Positions 49,688 through 58,393 of a DNA stretch of 64,000 nucleotides are shown piece after piece. The stretch comes from Micromonospora phaseoli. Its GTDB lineage: Bacteria; Actinomycetota; Actinomycetes; Mycobacteriales; Micromonosporaceae. Location of the stretch: assembly GCF_900109115.1 (NCBI RefSeq), contig NZ_FNYV01000002.1, forward strand, positions 734,713-798,712. The letters run 5' to 3'. The notes below the pieces were generated by a model, which saw nothing but the letters and a program-made list of their open reading frames with translations, did not search any database and was not told the origin of the DNA. The first letter of the stretch is position 1. Each line of letters begins with the position of its first letter. A program made the translations under genes and the position numbers.

Positions 49688-51009
49688 ACCTCCGGCGCGG
49701 CCGGGCGGACGGCCGGCGACCGACGTCGCTGCAGAGCGCGGCCCGCCTGGGCCGGTTGCGGACCTGGTTGACCGTGCTGCTGCTGGTCCTCAACACGGCC
49801 GGGCTCGTCGGCATGGGCGGGGTCGCGCTGCTGATCCACGCGGAGCAGCGCGAAGAGGTGGAGGCGGCGGAGTTGCTGCGCGCGGCCAGCACCGCCGTGG
49901 CGTTGCTCTCCTACGACTCTGGCGCGCTCGACCTGGGAAATCTGAGCACCGATCCGACCGCGCAGGGTTCGGCCGGGGTGTTCGTCTTCGAGGGGCTGCG
50001 TGACGACGTCACACTCGTCTTCGCCCACCCGGCCCAGCTGCCGGTCATCCCGGCAGCCGAGCTGACCGGGCCGGCCCGGTCAGTGTGGCGCACCGGGGTC
50101 GGGTTGAGCACCGACGTCGCCGACGGGTACGGCGAGCGGCTGCGCCTACTGGCGATGCCCTTCCGGCACCCGGTGACCACCGGGGTGGCTGGCACGGTCA
50201 TCGCGGTGGGCGACCCCCGCCCGGGGCAACAGGCCCACCGTCGGCTGGCCGGCTCGCTGGTCGCCGGCGGTGTCCTCTTCATGCTGGTCACCGGCGTCGG
50301 CGGTCACCTGCTGGCGCGGCGCGGCACCCGTCCTGCGGTGGAGACCCTGGGGCAGCAGGAACGGTTCATCGCCGACGCCGCGCACGAGATGCGCGCCCCG
50401 CTCACCGCGATGCGGCTGCTCTCCGAGGCCGCATTGACGGATCCGGGTCGGCAACCGGAGACGCTGCGCCAGGTGTTGCGCTCCACCGAGCGGCTCGCCG
50501 ACTCGGTCGATGCCCTGCTGACCCGGGCCCGGCTGGTCGCCGGGCTACGGGACCTGGAACGCCAGCCCTTCAGGTTGGACCAGCTCGCCGAGGAGGTGGT
50601 TGCGGAGCACGTCCAGCCACCCCACACGGCGCACATCGTGACGGAGCCGGTCGTCACCAACGGTGATCCCACGCTGGTCCGGATGGCGGTGCAGAACCTG
50701 GTGACCAACGCGATCCGGCACGGCCGGATCGACCGGCGGCCGTGCCAACTGACGCTGACCGTGAGCCAGGGCGAGGTCCGGGTCGGCGACGAGGGGCCCG
50801 GGCTCGGTGACTGGTCCGTGGACCCGACCCGCCAGCGGTTCCGTACCGGGGCGGCCGACGGGGTGGGACTGGGGCTGGCCATCACCGCGTGGGTGGCCAT
50901 CCTGCACGGTGGCGAACTACGGCTCGAATCCGGCGCGGCCGGTGGGACCGACGCCGTGCTCACTCTCCCGGACCGGGTCTCCCGTTGGCGGCGGTACCGT
51001 CGGGTCTGA
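49684..51009 (+). CDS. Sensor histidine kinase, HisKA/HATPase
   Basis: A 441-aa membrane kinase. TM1 lies at about 27-51 and TM2 at about 188-210, enclosing an extracellular sensor of about 135 residues (ALDLGNLSTDPTAQGSAGVF, LVFAHPAQLPVIPA). The H box is IADAAHEMRAPLTAMR with His234; the N box QNLVTNAIRHGR, G1 VGDEGPGL and G2 GVGLGLAIT follow. Its last 50 bases overlap the convergent lipoprotein gene. It phosphorylates the regulator encoded just upstream; the signal is unknown. Confidence 0.9.
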   Translation: MNLRRGRADGRRPTSLQSAARLGRLRTWLTVLLLVLNTAGLVGMGGVALLIHAEQREEVEAAELLRAASTAVALLSYDSGALDLGNLSTDPTAQGSAGVFVFEGLRDDVTLVFAHPAQLPVIPAAELTGPARSVWRTGVGLSTDVADGYGERLRLLAMPFRHPVTTGVAGTVIAVGDPRPGQQAHRRLAGSLVAGGVLFMLVTGVGGHLLARRGTRPAVETLGQQERFIADAAHEMRAPLTAMRLLSEAALTDPGRQPETLRQVLRSTERLADSVDALLTRARLVAGLRDLERQPFRLDQLAEEVVAEHVQPPHTAHIVTEPVVTNGDPTLVRMAVQNLVTNAIRHGRIDRRPCQLTLTVSQGEVRVGDEGPGLGDWSVDPTRQRFRTGAADGVGLGLAITAWVAILHGGELRLESGAAGGTDAVLTLPDRVSRWRRYRRV

Positions 51010-51463
51010 CCACCCGCCAGACGCCGTCGACCTCCTGACCGGTGGCGTCGCCGGGTGCCCGGTCACCGACGTAACCGTAGAGCGGCCACCCGTCGAGGGT
51101 GAGCTGCACCTGCCCGTCCGGGCGCGCCAGGGTACCGACCAGTTGCCGGTTGATGCCCACCACCCGCAGGTCGGACGCGGCCGGTGCCGGCAGCCAGCGC
51201 TGGAGGCAACTGCCGGTGCACCGCGACCGGGACGGCGACCGACTGTCCCGGTCGGACCGGTACAGCACGTAACCCTGACCGTCGATCACCACGGCGCCCA
51301 GCGTCCGCGAGGTGCTGGCGAACAGCCCCGACGGGTGCGCCGACAGCGTCGAACCTGCCGGCGGCGTCGGTGCCGCGTCCGGCAGCCGGTCGCAGCCGGT
51401 CAGCAGCAGCGTCGTGGCCACCGCGACCGACACGCGCCGGCCGGCGGCCGCGACAATTCTCAT
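50960..51463 (-). CDS. Lipoprotein with Y-x4-D secreted repeat
   Basis: A 167-aa lipoprotein. The signal peptide ends in the lipobox LLLTGC (Cys about 24). The mature part matches the lipoprotein_15 type: VVIDGQGYVLYRSDRDS, CTGSCLQRWLPAPA, then a second shorter unit LDGWPLYGYVGDRAPG. Such proteins are cell-surface, possibly redox-related, of unknown function. The 3' end overlaps the histidine kinase gene by 50 bp, and it is divergent from the substrate-binding lipoprotein gene. Confidence 0.82.
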   Translation of the reverse strand: MRIVAAAGRRVSVAVATTLLLTGCDRLPDAAPTPPAGSTLSAHPSGLFASTSRTLGAVVIDGQGYVLYRSDRDSRSPSRSRCTGSCLQRWLPAPAASDLRVVGINRQLVGTLARPDGQVQLTLDGWPLYGYVGDRAPGDATGQEVDGVWRVVRPDGTAANGRPGPGE

Positions 51464-51577
51464 GACGCCTCATCAAATCCTCATTCGCGCCGGACCACAA
51501 TGCGAGTCGCACCACGTGTGTCGGTTGCGCTGACCGGCGCCGGGGGTGGCAGGCACGGCGGACGGCGTGAGGGGCGA

Positions 51578-52732
51578 ATGGCGGCAGACAGGTTCGGCGG
51601 AATCCGGCGCACGGTACTCGCGCCGGTGGCGCTGCTGTCCGTGCTCTCCGGCTGCGTGAGCACTCCCGTCGCCGGCACCGCGGCCGTCGACGCCTGTTCC
51701 GCGCGGATCGCGGTCTTCGGCCCACTCAGCGGCGAGTCGGCCAATCTCGGTCGCAACATCGGCGAGGGCGTACGCCTCGCGGTCGACCAGTACAACCGCG
51801 ACCGGCCCGACTGCCCGGTGCGGGTCGTGGACTTCGACTCCCAGGGCGACCCGAAACGGGCCCCGGCGCTGGCCCAACAGGTCGTCGCCGACCAGCGGAT
51901 ACTCGGCGTGGTCGGGCCGGCCTTCTCCGGCGAGTCGGAGGCCGCCAACCCGCTGCTCGACCAGGGCAGCGTGGCCACCATCAGCGCCTCGGCCACCGCG
52001 GCCAGTCTCAGCGAACGCGGCTGGGCCACCTTCCACCGGGTGCTGGGTAGTGACGACACCCAGGGGCCGGCCGCCGGCCGGTACATCGACACCGTCCTGG
52101 CTGGCCGGAAGGTGTTCGTCATCGACGACGCCGGCGCGTACGGGCAGGGTCTGGCCAGCAAGGTGATCGAGGTGCTGGGTGACCGGGTGGTGCAGAGCAT
52201 CACGATGCCGCCCGGCCGCGCCGACATAGGCGACATCGTCACCCAGATCCAGGCAGCCGCCCCGGACACCATCTTCTACGGCGGCTACTACGGCGAGGCA
52301 GGGCGACTGCTGCGCCAGGCCCGGGCGGCGGGCGTGACGGCGACCTTCGTGGCCGGCGACGGGGTCAAGGACGACGGGTTCGTTGCCGAAGCAGGGCTCA
52401 CGGCCGCCCAGGATGCCGTCATCACCTGCCCCTGTCGTCCCCCGGAGACCGTCGGCGGTTCGTTCACCCGGGACTACCACGACATGTTCGGCCGGCCGCC
52501 CGGGACCTTCAGCGCCGAGGGGTACGACGCGGCGACGGTCTTCCTGCGCGGCATCGAGGCCGACCGGCTCAGCCGGCGCGCCATGGTTCGTTTCGTCAGT
52601 TCCTACGAAGGACCCGGCCTCACCACCACGGTGCGGTTCACCCCGTCGGGCGAGCTCGTCGACTCATCCGTCACCGTCTGGTCCTACCAGGTCCGAGGCA
52701 GGGCGCTGGTGGCGGACCGGCCCATTCCCTGA
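51578..52732 (+). CDS. Branched-chain amino acid-type substrate-binding lipoprotein
   Basis: A 384-aa LivJ/LivK-like periplasmic-binding-protein family member anchored as a lipoprotein (lipobox LSVLSGC). The two lobes are visible: IAVFGPLSGESANLGRNIGEGVRLAVDQYN, VVGPAFSGESEAANPLLDQGSVATIS, KVFVIDDAGAYGQGLASKV, DTIFYGGYYGEAGRLLRQARAAG, FSAEGYDAATVFLRGIE. No LIV-type ABC genes adjoin it, so it may serve as a sensor lobe rather than a transporter part. ATG 51578 has GAGGGG close upstream; an ATG near 51499 in frame is possible. Confidence 0.85.
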   Translation: MAADRFGGIRRTVLAPVALLSVLSGCVSTPVAGTAAVDACSARIAVFGPLSGESANLGRNIGEGVRLAVDQYNRDRPDCPVRVVDFDSQGDPKRAPALAQQVVADQRILGVVGPAFSGESEAANPLLDQGSVATISASATAASLSERGWATFHRVLGSDDTQGPAAGRYIDTVLAGRKVFVIDDAGAYGQGLASKVIEVLGDRVVQSITMPPGRADIGDIVTQIQAAAPDTIFYGGYYGEAGRLLRQARAAGVTATFVAGDGVKDDGFVAEAGLTAAQDAVITCPCRPPETVGGSFTRDYHDMFGRPPGTFSAEGYDAATVFLRGIEADRLSRRAMVRFVSSYEGPGLTTTVRFTPSGELVDSSVTVWSYQVRGRALVADRPIP

Positions 52733-52752
52733 GATACCCCGGAGTCGCCACA

Positions 52753-53463
52753 ATGACCATCGTCAGCCCGGCCAGCATCGGTCACCATCGAACACGGCGC
52801 CCGCCGCCGGACACCCGGCTGCTGCTGCGCGAGGCACCGCTGAGTGAACATGGCATCGTCGAGGCGGCCCTGGCCTGGCGCCAGCTGCGGCCCACCACCT
52901 TCCGCTCCCCCTTGCAGACCGGCTCGCCGGTACGCCAGCCACACCTTCCGTTGGCGCAGACCGACCACGAGCCGGTGGCGTCCCGGCTGGCCCGGGCCCT
53001 CACCGGCTTCACCTGGGCGGTGGTGGCGGAATCCGGGGACGGCGGGTCGCCCCGCTTCTCGGTCACTGTGCCCCGCAACGACTACCACCGGGTGCTGCGG
53101 GCGCTCACCGTGGTCTGGCGCGGCTGCCGGCGCGATTTCGCCCCCGGCACCGGCCAGGGCAGCCCCGGCGCGGCGGTGGCGCTGTGGCGGATGGCCCTGT
53201 TGCTGCATCCGGTCCGGCCGGGCGAGCGGGCCGTCCAGGTCCGCACCACGGTGCCGTTCGCGGCCGAGATGCTGTGCGAGGCGGCGGCCGTGCTGCGGAT
53301 CGACACCTCGCACCAGCGGACCGGTGCCGCCCATGCGGTGGTGATCCGCGACCTACGCGGGGTCCACCGTCTGCTCACCTTGACCGGCACGCCGGACCGG
53401 CCGGCGACGGTCGGCGCGGCACGCCGGTCAGAGTGGCCCGCCGTCCTCGGCGTCGGACGGTGA
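52753..53463 (+). CDS. WhiA-like protein lacking the HTH domain
   Basis: A 236-aa soluble protein. Its architecture recalls the LAGLIDADG-like half of the sporulation regulator WhiA: SRLARALTGFTWAVVAES plus VTVPRNDYHRVLRALTVV for the N-terminal half, then AVALWRMALLLHPVRPGERAVQV, AAEMLCEAAAVLRI and AVVIRDLRGVHRLLTLTG for the second half. The C-terminal HTH of WhiA is absent; the protein ends shortly after. The similarity is by eye and modest. It follows the substrate-binding lipoprotein by 20 bp (SD CGGAG) and its 3' end overlaps the convergent VOC gene by 36 bp. Confidence 0.55.
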   Translation: MTIVSPASIGHHRTRRPPPDTRLLLREAPLSEHGIVEAALAWRQLRPTTFRSPLQTGSPVRQPHLPLAQTDHEPVASRLARALTGFTWAVVAESGDGGSPRFSVTVPRNDYHRVLRALTVVWRGCRRDFAPGTGQGSPGAAVALWRMALLLHPVRPGERAVQVRTTVPFAAEMLCEAAAVLRIDTSHQRTGAAHAVVIRDLRGVHRLLTLTGTPDRPATVGAARRSEWPAVLGVGR

Positions 53464-53931
53464 CGATCGGGCCGGGTCGGTACCGAAGCCGTCGAGCGCG
53501 GCGCGCTCGTCGGGCGTACGCAGCTCCTGGAACACGGTGATGTGCAGCCCGGCTGGGGCGTCGAGGCGGGCGTTGACCGAGTGCCACGGCGTGGTGGTGG
53601 GTGCTGCCACCTGCTCGGCGCCGGCGGCGACCAGCCGGTCGGTGGTGGCGGCGGTGTCGTCGACCTCGAACGCGACTCTGATGTGCGGTGCCACCTGTCG
53701 CCCCACCTCGACGTCGTCGATCATCCGCTGCTGCGCCGGGTTGGCGATCTCCAGCGTCGCGCGGCCCGCGTCCAGGATCACCACCCGGGCACCGTCGCCG
53801 CTGGAGAATGCCGCCTGTTCCGGCAGGCCGAGCACGTCGCGGTAGAACCGCACCGCCGTCTCGTAGTCGTCCGCCGCCACCACGAGCCGCAACTGGCGTA
53901 CCGGTGAGGCGGGTACCTCTGATGAGCTCAC
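53428..53931 (-). CDS. VOC family protein
   Basis: A 167-aa glyoxalase-fold protein: LRLVVAADDYETAVRFYRDVLGLPE, GARVVILDAGRATLEIANPAQ, PHIRVAFEVDDTAATTDRLVAAG, PWHSVNARLDAPAGLHITVFQEL. One full VOC module. Function could be dioxygenase-like, antibiotic binding or lyase; residues do not decide it. The acidic C-terminal tail (PSDAEDGGPL) is encoded in the overlap with the WhiA-like gene. Confidence 0.85.
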   Translation of the reverse strand: MSSSEVPASPVRQLRLVVAADDYETAVRFYRDVLGLPEQAAFSSGDGARVVILDAGRATLEIANPAQQRMIDDVEVGRQVAPHIRVAFEVDDTAATTDRLVAAGAEQVAAPTTTPWHSVNARLDAPAGLHITVFQELRTPDERAALDGFGTDPARSSPSDAEDGGPL

Positions 53932-54053
53932 CGCTGTCGACCTCCTGTCCGTGTCGGTGAGCGCCGCTGCCGACCCTCACGATCATCCGATGGCCTGGCC
54001 GCCCGCACCGCTACGGCCTCCTCGATCAACTCTCGGTCGGTGAAGTTGATTCC

Positions 54054-54503
54054 TCAGTCGGGCAGGTCGGCGATGCGGGTCGAGAGCTTGCGCAGCATCG
54101 CGAGTTCGTCGCTGCTCACCTGGTCGAGGAAGCGGGATCGGACGGAGACGACGTGGTGTGGCGCCGCTTCGGCGAGGACCCGGTAGCCGACGTCGGTCAG
54201 GTGCAGGATGCAGCCCCGGGCGTCCTGCGGGTCGGGCTCCTTGTCGATGAGCCCCCGGGCCTGCATGCGGGCCGCGTGGTGGGACAGGCGGCTGCGCGAC
54301 CACTCCATCTTGGCGGCCAGGTCCTTCAGCGCCCACCGCCGGTCGGGCTTCTCCGACAACGTGCTCAGCACCTCGTAGTCCGCCGGTGACAGCCCCGAGT
54401 CGTGGGCAAGGTCCCGGCCGATCCGGGCGGGCAGCGCGACGAGCAGGCGTCGGAAGGCACGCCACGCCTGCTCCTCGTCCGCACTGAGCCAGGGGGCGTC
54501 CAC
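54054..54503 (-). CDS. MarR family transcriptional regulator
   Basis: A 149-aa MarR protein: WLSADEEQAWRAFRRLL start, winged helix at about 55-110 (GLSPADYEVLSTLSEKPDRRWALKDLAAKMEWSRSRLSHH, RGLIDKEPDPQDARGCILHLTDVG). GTG 54503 matches the usual MarR N-terminus; a TTG at 54518 would add five residues. It is divergent from the FMN reductase-GNAT gene, with 56 bp between start codons that contain two cGTTGACA boxes, so it probably represses that gene and itself. Confidence 0.87.
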   Translation of the reverse strand: MDAPWLSADEEQAWRAFRRLLVALPARIGRDLAHDSGLSPADYEVLSTLSEKPDRRWALKDLAAKMEWSRSRLSHHAARMQARGLIDKEPDPQDARGCILHLTDVGYRVLAEAAPHHVVSVRSRFLDQVSSDELAMLRKLSTRIADLPD

Positions 54504-54522
54504 TCGGCGATCATACAACTCG

Positions 54523-54552
54523 TTGACACATCATCAAACGGCACAGTACTTT
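54523..54552 (+). promoter_or_regulatory. Promoter of the FMN reductase-GNAT gene
   Basis: A consensus -35 TTGACA (54523-54528), 18-bp spacer and TACTTT (54547-54552) as -10. Transcription would begin at about 54559-54560, at or next to the ATG (54560), predicting a leaderless mRNA. A second cGTTGACA at 54553-54559 abuts the start and could be a MarR half-site. Confidence 0.6.
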
Positions 54553-54559
54553 CGTTGAC

Positions 54560-55699
54560 ATGTCACTGAGATTTCCTGACACACCGCTGCGCGTCCTCGT
54601 CATCGTCGCGAGCACCCGCCCCGGTCGGCTCGGACCCGCGATCGCCGACTGGTTCGCGCGGACGACCCGACCGCACGCCGCAACCGATGGGCTGGTCGTC
54701 GACATCGCGGATCTGGCCGACGTCGGACTGCCGCTGCTCGACGAGCCGGAACACCCCTCCAGCGGCAGCTACGTACACGAGCACACCCGCCGGTGGAGCC
54801 GGACGGTCGCGGCCGCCGACGCGTTCGTGGTGGTGACACCCGAGTACAACTTCGGCATGCCCGCCGTGCTGAAGAACGCCCTCGACTTCCTCTACCAGGA
54901 GTGGGCGTGGAAGCCGGTGGGCTTCGTCAGCTACGGCAACACCTCAGCCGGCACCCGCTCGGTGCAGATGACGAAGCAGGTCGTCACCACCCTGCGGATG
55001 ATGCCCATCGGCGCCACCGTCGCCCTGCGCATCGCGGACAACACCCGCGAGGGCCAGGTGACCGGTTCCGCGGCACTGGATCGAGCCGCCCGTGGAGTGC
55101 TCCTCGAACTGGGCCGGGTGGCCCGTGCGATGCGGCCGCTGCGCATCGAGACCGAGGGCGAGCACACCGGCGTCCGCGGGCCGGTCAACGCCCTCGCCCT
55201 GGCCGAGGGCCGCGCTGAGGACCTGGCGGAGTTGCTCGTACTCCAGCGCTGCTGCTGGGTGCAGGAGGCCCTCGCCAACGACACCCTCGACCTGGCGCCA
55301 CTGCGGGAGACCCTCGACGAACTGCGCGCATCGATGTCGACCTGGCGGCTGTGGTGCGTACGCCGCGACGGTCGCCTCGTCGCGGCGGTCCGCGCCCGGG
55401 CGCACGAGCGGGCATGGCTGATCGGTCGGCTCATGGTGGCGCCCGACCAGGCCGGCACCGGCATCGGCTCCTGGCTGCTCTCGCACGCCGAGGGGCAGGC
55501 TCCCGAGGAGACCACCCACTTCGCGTTGTTCACCGGCCATCGCAGCACCCGCAACATCAGGCTCTACGAGCGCGCCGGCTACGCCGTCACCACCGCCGAG
55601 GACACCCCGGACGGCAGTGTCCACCTGGTCAAGCCACGGCTGTCGACCGGACCGGGTCGACAGACTGGGTGTCCGGAACCCCAGCGTGCGCCAGGATGA
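54560..55699 (+). CDS. NADPH-dependent FMN reductase fused to GNAT acetyltransferase
   Basis: A 379-aa two-domain protein. Residues about 8-180 are an NADPH-dependent FMN reductase (LVIVASTRPGRLGPAIADWF for the FMN phosphate loop, VVVTPEYNFGMPAVLKNALDFLY). Residues about 225-360 are a GNAT domain (RLMVAPDQAGTGIGSWLLSHA for the acetyl-CoA loop, STRNIRLYERAGYAV). The fusion suggests reduction followed by acetylation of a quinone, nitro or drug-like compound (inference). Control by the divergent MarR is likely. The C-terminal 15 residues look disordered. Confidence 0.85.
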   Translation: MSLRFPDTPLRVLVIVASTRPGRLGPAIADWFARTTRPHAATDGLVVDIADLADVGLPLLDEPEHPSSGSYVHEHTRRWSRTVAAADAFVVVTPEYNFGMPAVLKNALDFLYQEWAWKPVGFVSYGNTSAGTRSVQMTKQVVTTLRMMPIGATVALRIADNTREGQVTGSAALDRAARGVLLELGRVARAMRPLRIETEGEHTGVRGPVNALALAEGRAEDLAELLVLQRCCWVQEALANDTLDLAPLRETLDELRASMSTWRLWCVRRDGRLVAAVRARAHERAWLIGRLMVAPDQAGTGIGSWLLSHAEGQAPEETTHFALFTGHRSTRNIRLYERAGYAVTTAEDTPDGSVHLVKPRLSTGPGRQTGCPEPQRAPG

Positions 55700-55726
55700 T
55701 GGCATGACATCGGAATTTGGGGCGTC

Positions 55727-56935
55727 GTGAGTCGGACCGGCACCGCGTCCGCGCGGCTCACCGAGGTGCGGGATGGCTTCTGGCTGCTCCCTGCGGTCTT
55801 CGCGGTGGGCGCGGTGGCATCGGCGATCGGCCTGTCCGCACTGGAGTTCCGGCTGAACCTCCCGTTCGGGGGGATCCTGCCCGGCGGCCCTGCCGGCGCC
55901 CGGTCGCTGCTGTCATCGATCATCACGGCGATGATCTCCTTCACCGCGCTGGTCTTCTCCATCACGATCGTGGCCCTGCAACTGACCAGCAGCCAGTACT
56001 CCCCACGGGTCCTGCGGACCTTCCTCCAGGACCGGATCATCCAGGCGACGCTCGGTACCTTCGTCGCCACCTTCCTGTTCGCGATGGTGGTGCTCGCCGC
56101 ACTGCCGGCCGAGGAAGACGAGGGACTGCCGGAGCTGTCTCTCGCGGTGTCGATGGCGCTCGTCCTCGCCAGCAGTGGCATCTTCATCTACTACCTGCAC
56201 CACATCACCACGGTGATGCGGGTGTCGCAGATCATCGCCTCGATCGGCGCGCAGACCCGGCGCTCGATCGAGCGTCTCCCCCCGCCGGACGAGCCGCAGG
56301 CGGCCGTGCTCGGCGAGGTCACGCAGACCGTGCCGGCCGTGGAACCGGGGATGCTCAGTCACGTCGACCTCGCCCTGCTCGCTCGACTGGCACGCCAGTA
56401 CGACTGCGCCATCACCGTCCTCCCCGTGCCGGGTGACTTCGTCGTCGAGGGAGCGCCGTTGGTGCGCGTCCACCGGGCCACCGACAGCCCGGCGGCCCGG
56501 TCGGTGCCGGCCGACCGGATCAACCAGGGGATGACCATCGGAGTGGAACGCACCCCGGGACAGGACCTCGGCTTCGGCTTCCGGCAACTGGCCGACATCG
56601 CCGAACGCGCGCTGTCCCCGGGGATCAACGACGTCACCACGGCGGTGCGGGCCCTGCAGGAAACGCACGACCTCCTCCGCCGACTCGCGATACGCCCCGA
56701 TCCGACCCACGTCGTCCGGGACCGTGACGGCACGGTCCGCGTCCGGATGAACGGCATCGCGTACGACACCCTCCTGGCCATGGTCATCGACGACGTCCGG
56801 CTCCTCTCCGGTCAGCAGCCTCGCGTCGCACGGCTGCTGGACGAGATCGTCGGTGACCTGGCGACAATCGCGCTCCCCGCCCACCTGACGGCGATCGTGC
56901 GTCGTCTTCCGTCGTCAGCCGGCGACAGCGACTGA
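55727..56935 (+). CDS. DUF2254 membrane protein
   Basis: A 402-aa membrane protein. About four TM segments fill residues 18-160 (WLLPAVFAVGAVASAIGLSAL, SIITAMISFTALVFSITIVALQL, ATLGTFVATFLFAMVVLAAL, LAVSMALVLASSGIFIYYL), with the family hallmark SSQYSPRVLRTFLQDRIIQ between TM2 and TM3. A soluble C-terminal domain follows (HITTVMRVSQIIASIG, RALSPGINDVTTAVRALQ). The family is of unknown function. GTG start 27 bp after the FMN reductase-GNAT gene, so it is probably in the same transcript. Confidence 0.85.
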   Translation: MSRTGTASARLTEVRDGFWLLPAVFAVGAVASAIGLSALEFRLNLPFGGILPGGPAGARSLLSSIITAMISFTALVFSITIVALQLTSSQYSPRVLRTFLQDRIIQATLGTFVATFLFAMVVLAALPAEEDEGLPELSLAVSMALVLASSGIFIYYLHHITTVMRVSQIIASIGAQTRRSIERLPPPDEPQAAVLGEVTQTVPAVEPGMLSHVDLALLARLARQYDCAITVLPVPGDFVVEGAPLVRVHRATDSPAARSVPADRINQGMTIGVERTPGQDLGFGFRQLADIAERALSPGINDVTTAVRALQETHDLLRRLAIRPDPTHVVRDRDGTVRVRMNGIAYDTLLAMVIDDVRLLSGQQPRVARLLDEIVGDLATIALPAHLTAIVRRLPSSAGDSD

Positions 56936-56993
56936 CGGCCCGCCGACGCCCGGTCACCGTCTCCCCCGCGCAGCAGACCCGGCCACGGCAGGC

Positions 56994-57416
56994 TCAGACC
57001 AGGTCGAGCTCGATCTCCGGCGTGATCGTCACACTGTTGTGCACCGTGCAGTGACCGGCCACCGCTCGCAGCGCGGGCCACTTCTCCGGTGGCAGGTCCG
57101 CCGGTGGCCGCAGGGTGATCCGGATGGCCGCGACCCGGGCAGGGCGGTCGGTGGCCATCTCGAACGAGGCCGTCACCTCCAGCCCGGTCCGGCCGTACCC
57201 GTGCCGGCTCAGGTAGCGTCCGGCGTAGTACGCGACGCACGCGGCGAGCGAACTGACGAACAGCTCAGTCGGGGTGGGCGCGGTGTCGGCGCCGCCGGCG
57301 TCGACGGGCTGGTCGGTGCGGAGGCAGTGCCCGCGCACCTGGATCTCGTACGCCTCACCGGCGTTGAACCGCACGTCGACCGTGTCCAGGCCGACTTCGC
57401 TGCTCGTGGACGACAT
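56994..57416 (-). CDS. OsmC family protein
   Basis: A 140-aa OsmC/Ohr-like protein. The N-terminal beta region GEAYEIQVRGHCLRTD, the helix TPTELFVSSLAACVAYYAGRYL with the catalytic-type Cys, and the second motif AVAGHCTVHNSVTI with the second Cys are present, so a thiol peroxidase activity towards organic hydroperoxides is expected. ATG 57416 with SD GAGGAGGGG. Convergent with DUF2254. Confidence 0.87.
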   Translation of the reverse strand: MSSTSSEVGLDTVDVRFNAGEAYEIQVRGHCLRTDQPVDAGGADTAPTPTELFVSSLAACVAYYAGRYLSRHGYGRTGLEVTASFEMATDRPARVAAIRITLRPPADLPPEKWPALRAVAGHCTVHNSVTITPEIELDLV

Positions 57417-57568
57417 GGCCCCTCCTCGTCGGTACCTCACCTCCCCTCCATCCGATCCCGGCGCGGCAACCGACGGCAGGGCCGTTGGACCCGCCGGGAC
57501 CGGCAGGTTGGCACCGACCGGCCCAGCCAGACCGTCGAGGCGACGTGACGACCGCAGTCCCGCAGGCC

Positions 57569-57594
57569 CCCGGTGGCCGAGGGCCGCCACCGGG
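57569..57594. terminator. Hairpin after the MBL hydrolase gene
   Basis: CCCGGTGGC (57569-57577) pairs with GCCACCGGG (57586-57594) through an 8-nt loop, just downstream of the minus-strand hydrolase operon. Confidence 0.6.
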
Positions 57595-57601
57595 ATGCCG
57601 G

Positions 57602-58393
57602 TCAGACCGTGACGTACGTGGCCGTGCCGGGCGCGAGCCAGCGCAGGCTCTCCCGTACCCTGCCCGGGGCAACGGCGAAAGCGGCCTCGATCGCGGCCCG
57701 TCCCTCGGTGAAGTGGCCCCAGCCTTCGTAGTGCACCGGCAGCACCGTATGCGCTTTGACCAGGGCGCACAGCTCGGCACCGTCGGTGGCCGTCATCGTG
57801 AAGCGCAGCGGGCCGGTCAGACCGAACTGCACCGCGCCCAGGTGCAGCACCATCGTGCCGATGGCGAACCGGTCGGCCACCTGCCGCACGCCGGGGTAGA
57901 GCACCGTGTCACCAGTGATCCACAGCCGGCCGTGCCGCTGGCCCTCCCAGCGCAGCACGAAGCCGGTGACCTCGCCGGCAACCGGCCGGCTCAGCGGCGG
58001 TCCGTGCCGGCACGGCGTCGCGGTGACCTCGATCGTCGGCCGGCCCGGGGCGGTCAGCTCGGTGCCCTGCCAGGCCCCGAGCCCGACGGCCCGCCCGCCG
58101 AGCCGGCGGCCGCCGGCCACGGTGGTGACGACCTGACCCGCCGCCGGCAGCAGGGCCCGGCCTGCGTCGTCCAGGTTGTCGGCATGGTGATCGTGGGTCA
58201 GCAGCACCGCGTCGATGCTGCCGAGCGAGTCCGCCGGCACCGCCGGACCGGTCAACTTCCGCGACGCCGTCCCCCAGCCGAACCGGTAGGTCCGGCCGGG
58301 GGCGTCGAAGGTCGGATCGGTCAGGATCCGCCAACCGGCCACCTCGATGAGCGTGGTCGGACCGCCGATGTGGGTGATCCGCAGGTCACTCAT
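57602..58393 (-). CDS. MBL-fold metallohydrolase (UlaG/YtnP-like)
   Basis: A 263-aa metallo-beta-lactamase-fold hydrolase. The start LRITHIGGPTTLIEVAGWRILTDP and LLTHDHHADNLDD (HxHxxDH-like: HDHHADN) give the metal site, with GDTVLYPGVR and LPVHYEGWGHF supplying later ligands. Similar proteins act on lactones, phosphodiesters or N-acyl lipids. It overlaps the alpha/beta hydrolase stop by four bases (ATGA), forming a two-gene operon. Confidence 0.87.
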   Translation of the reverse strand: MSDLRITHIGGPTTLIEVAGWRILTDPTFDAPGRTYRFGWGTASRKLTGPAVPADSLGSIDAVLLTHDHHADNLDDAGRALLPAAGQVVTTVAGGRRLGGRAVGLGAWQGTELTAPGRPTIEVTATPCRHGPPLSRPVAGEVTGFVLRWEGQRHGRLWITGDTVLYPGVRQVADRFAIGTMVLHLGAVQFGLTGPLRFTMTATDGAELCALVKAHTVLPVHYEGWGHFTEGRAAIEAAFAVAPGRVRESLRWLAPGTATYVTV

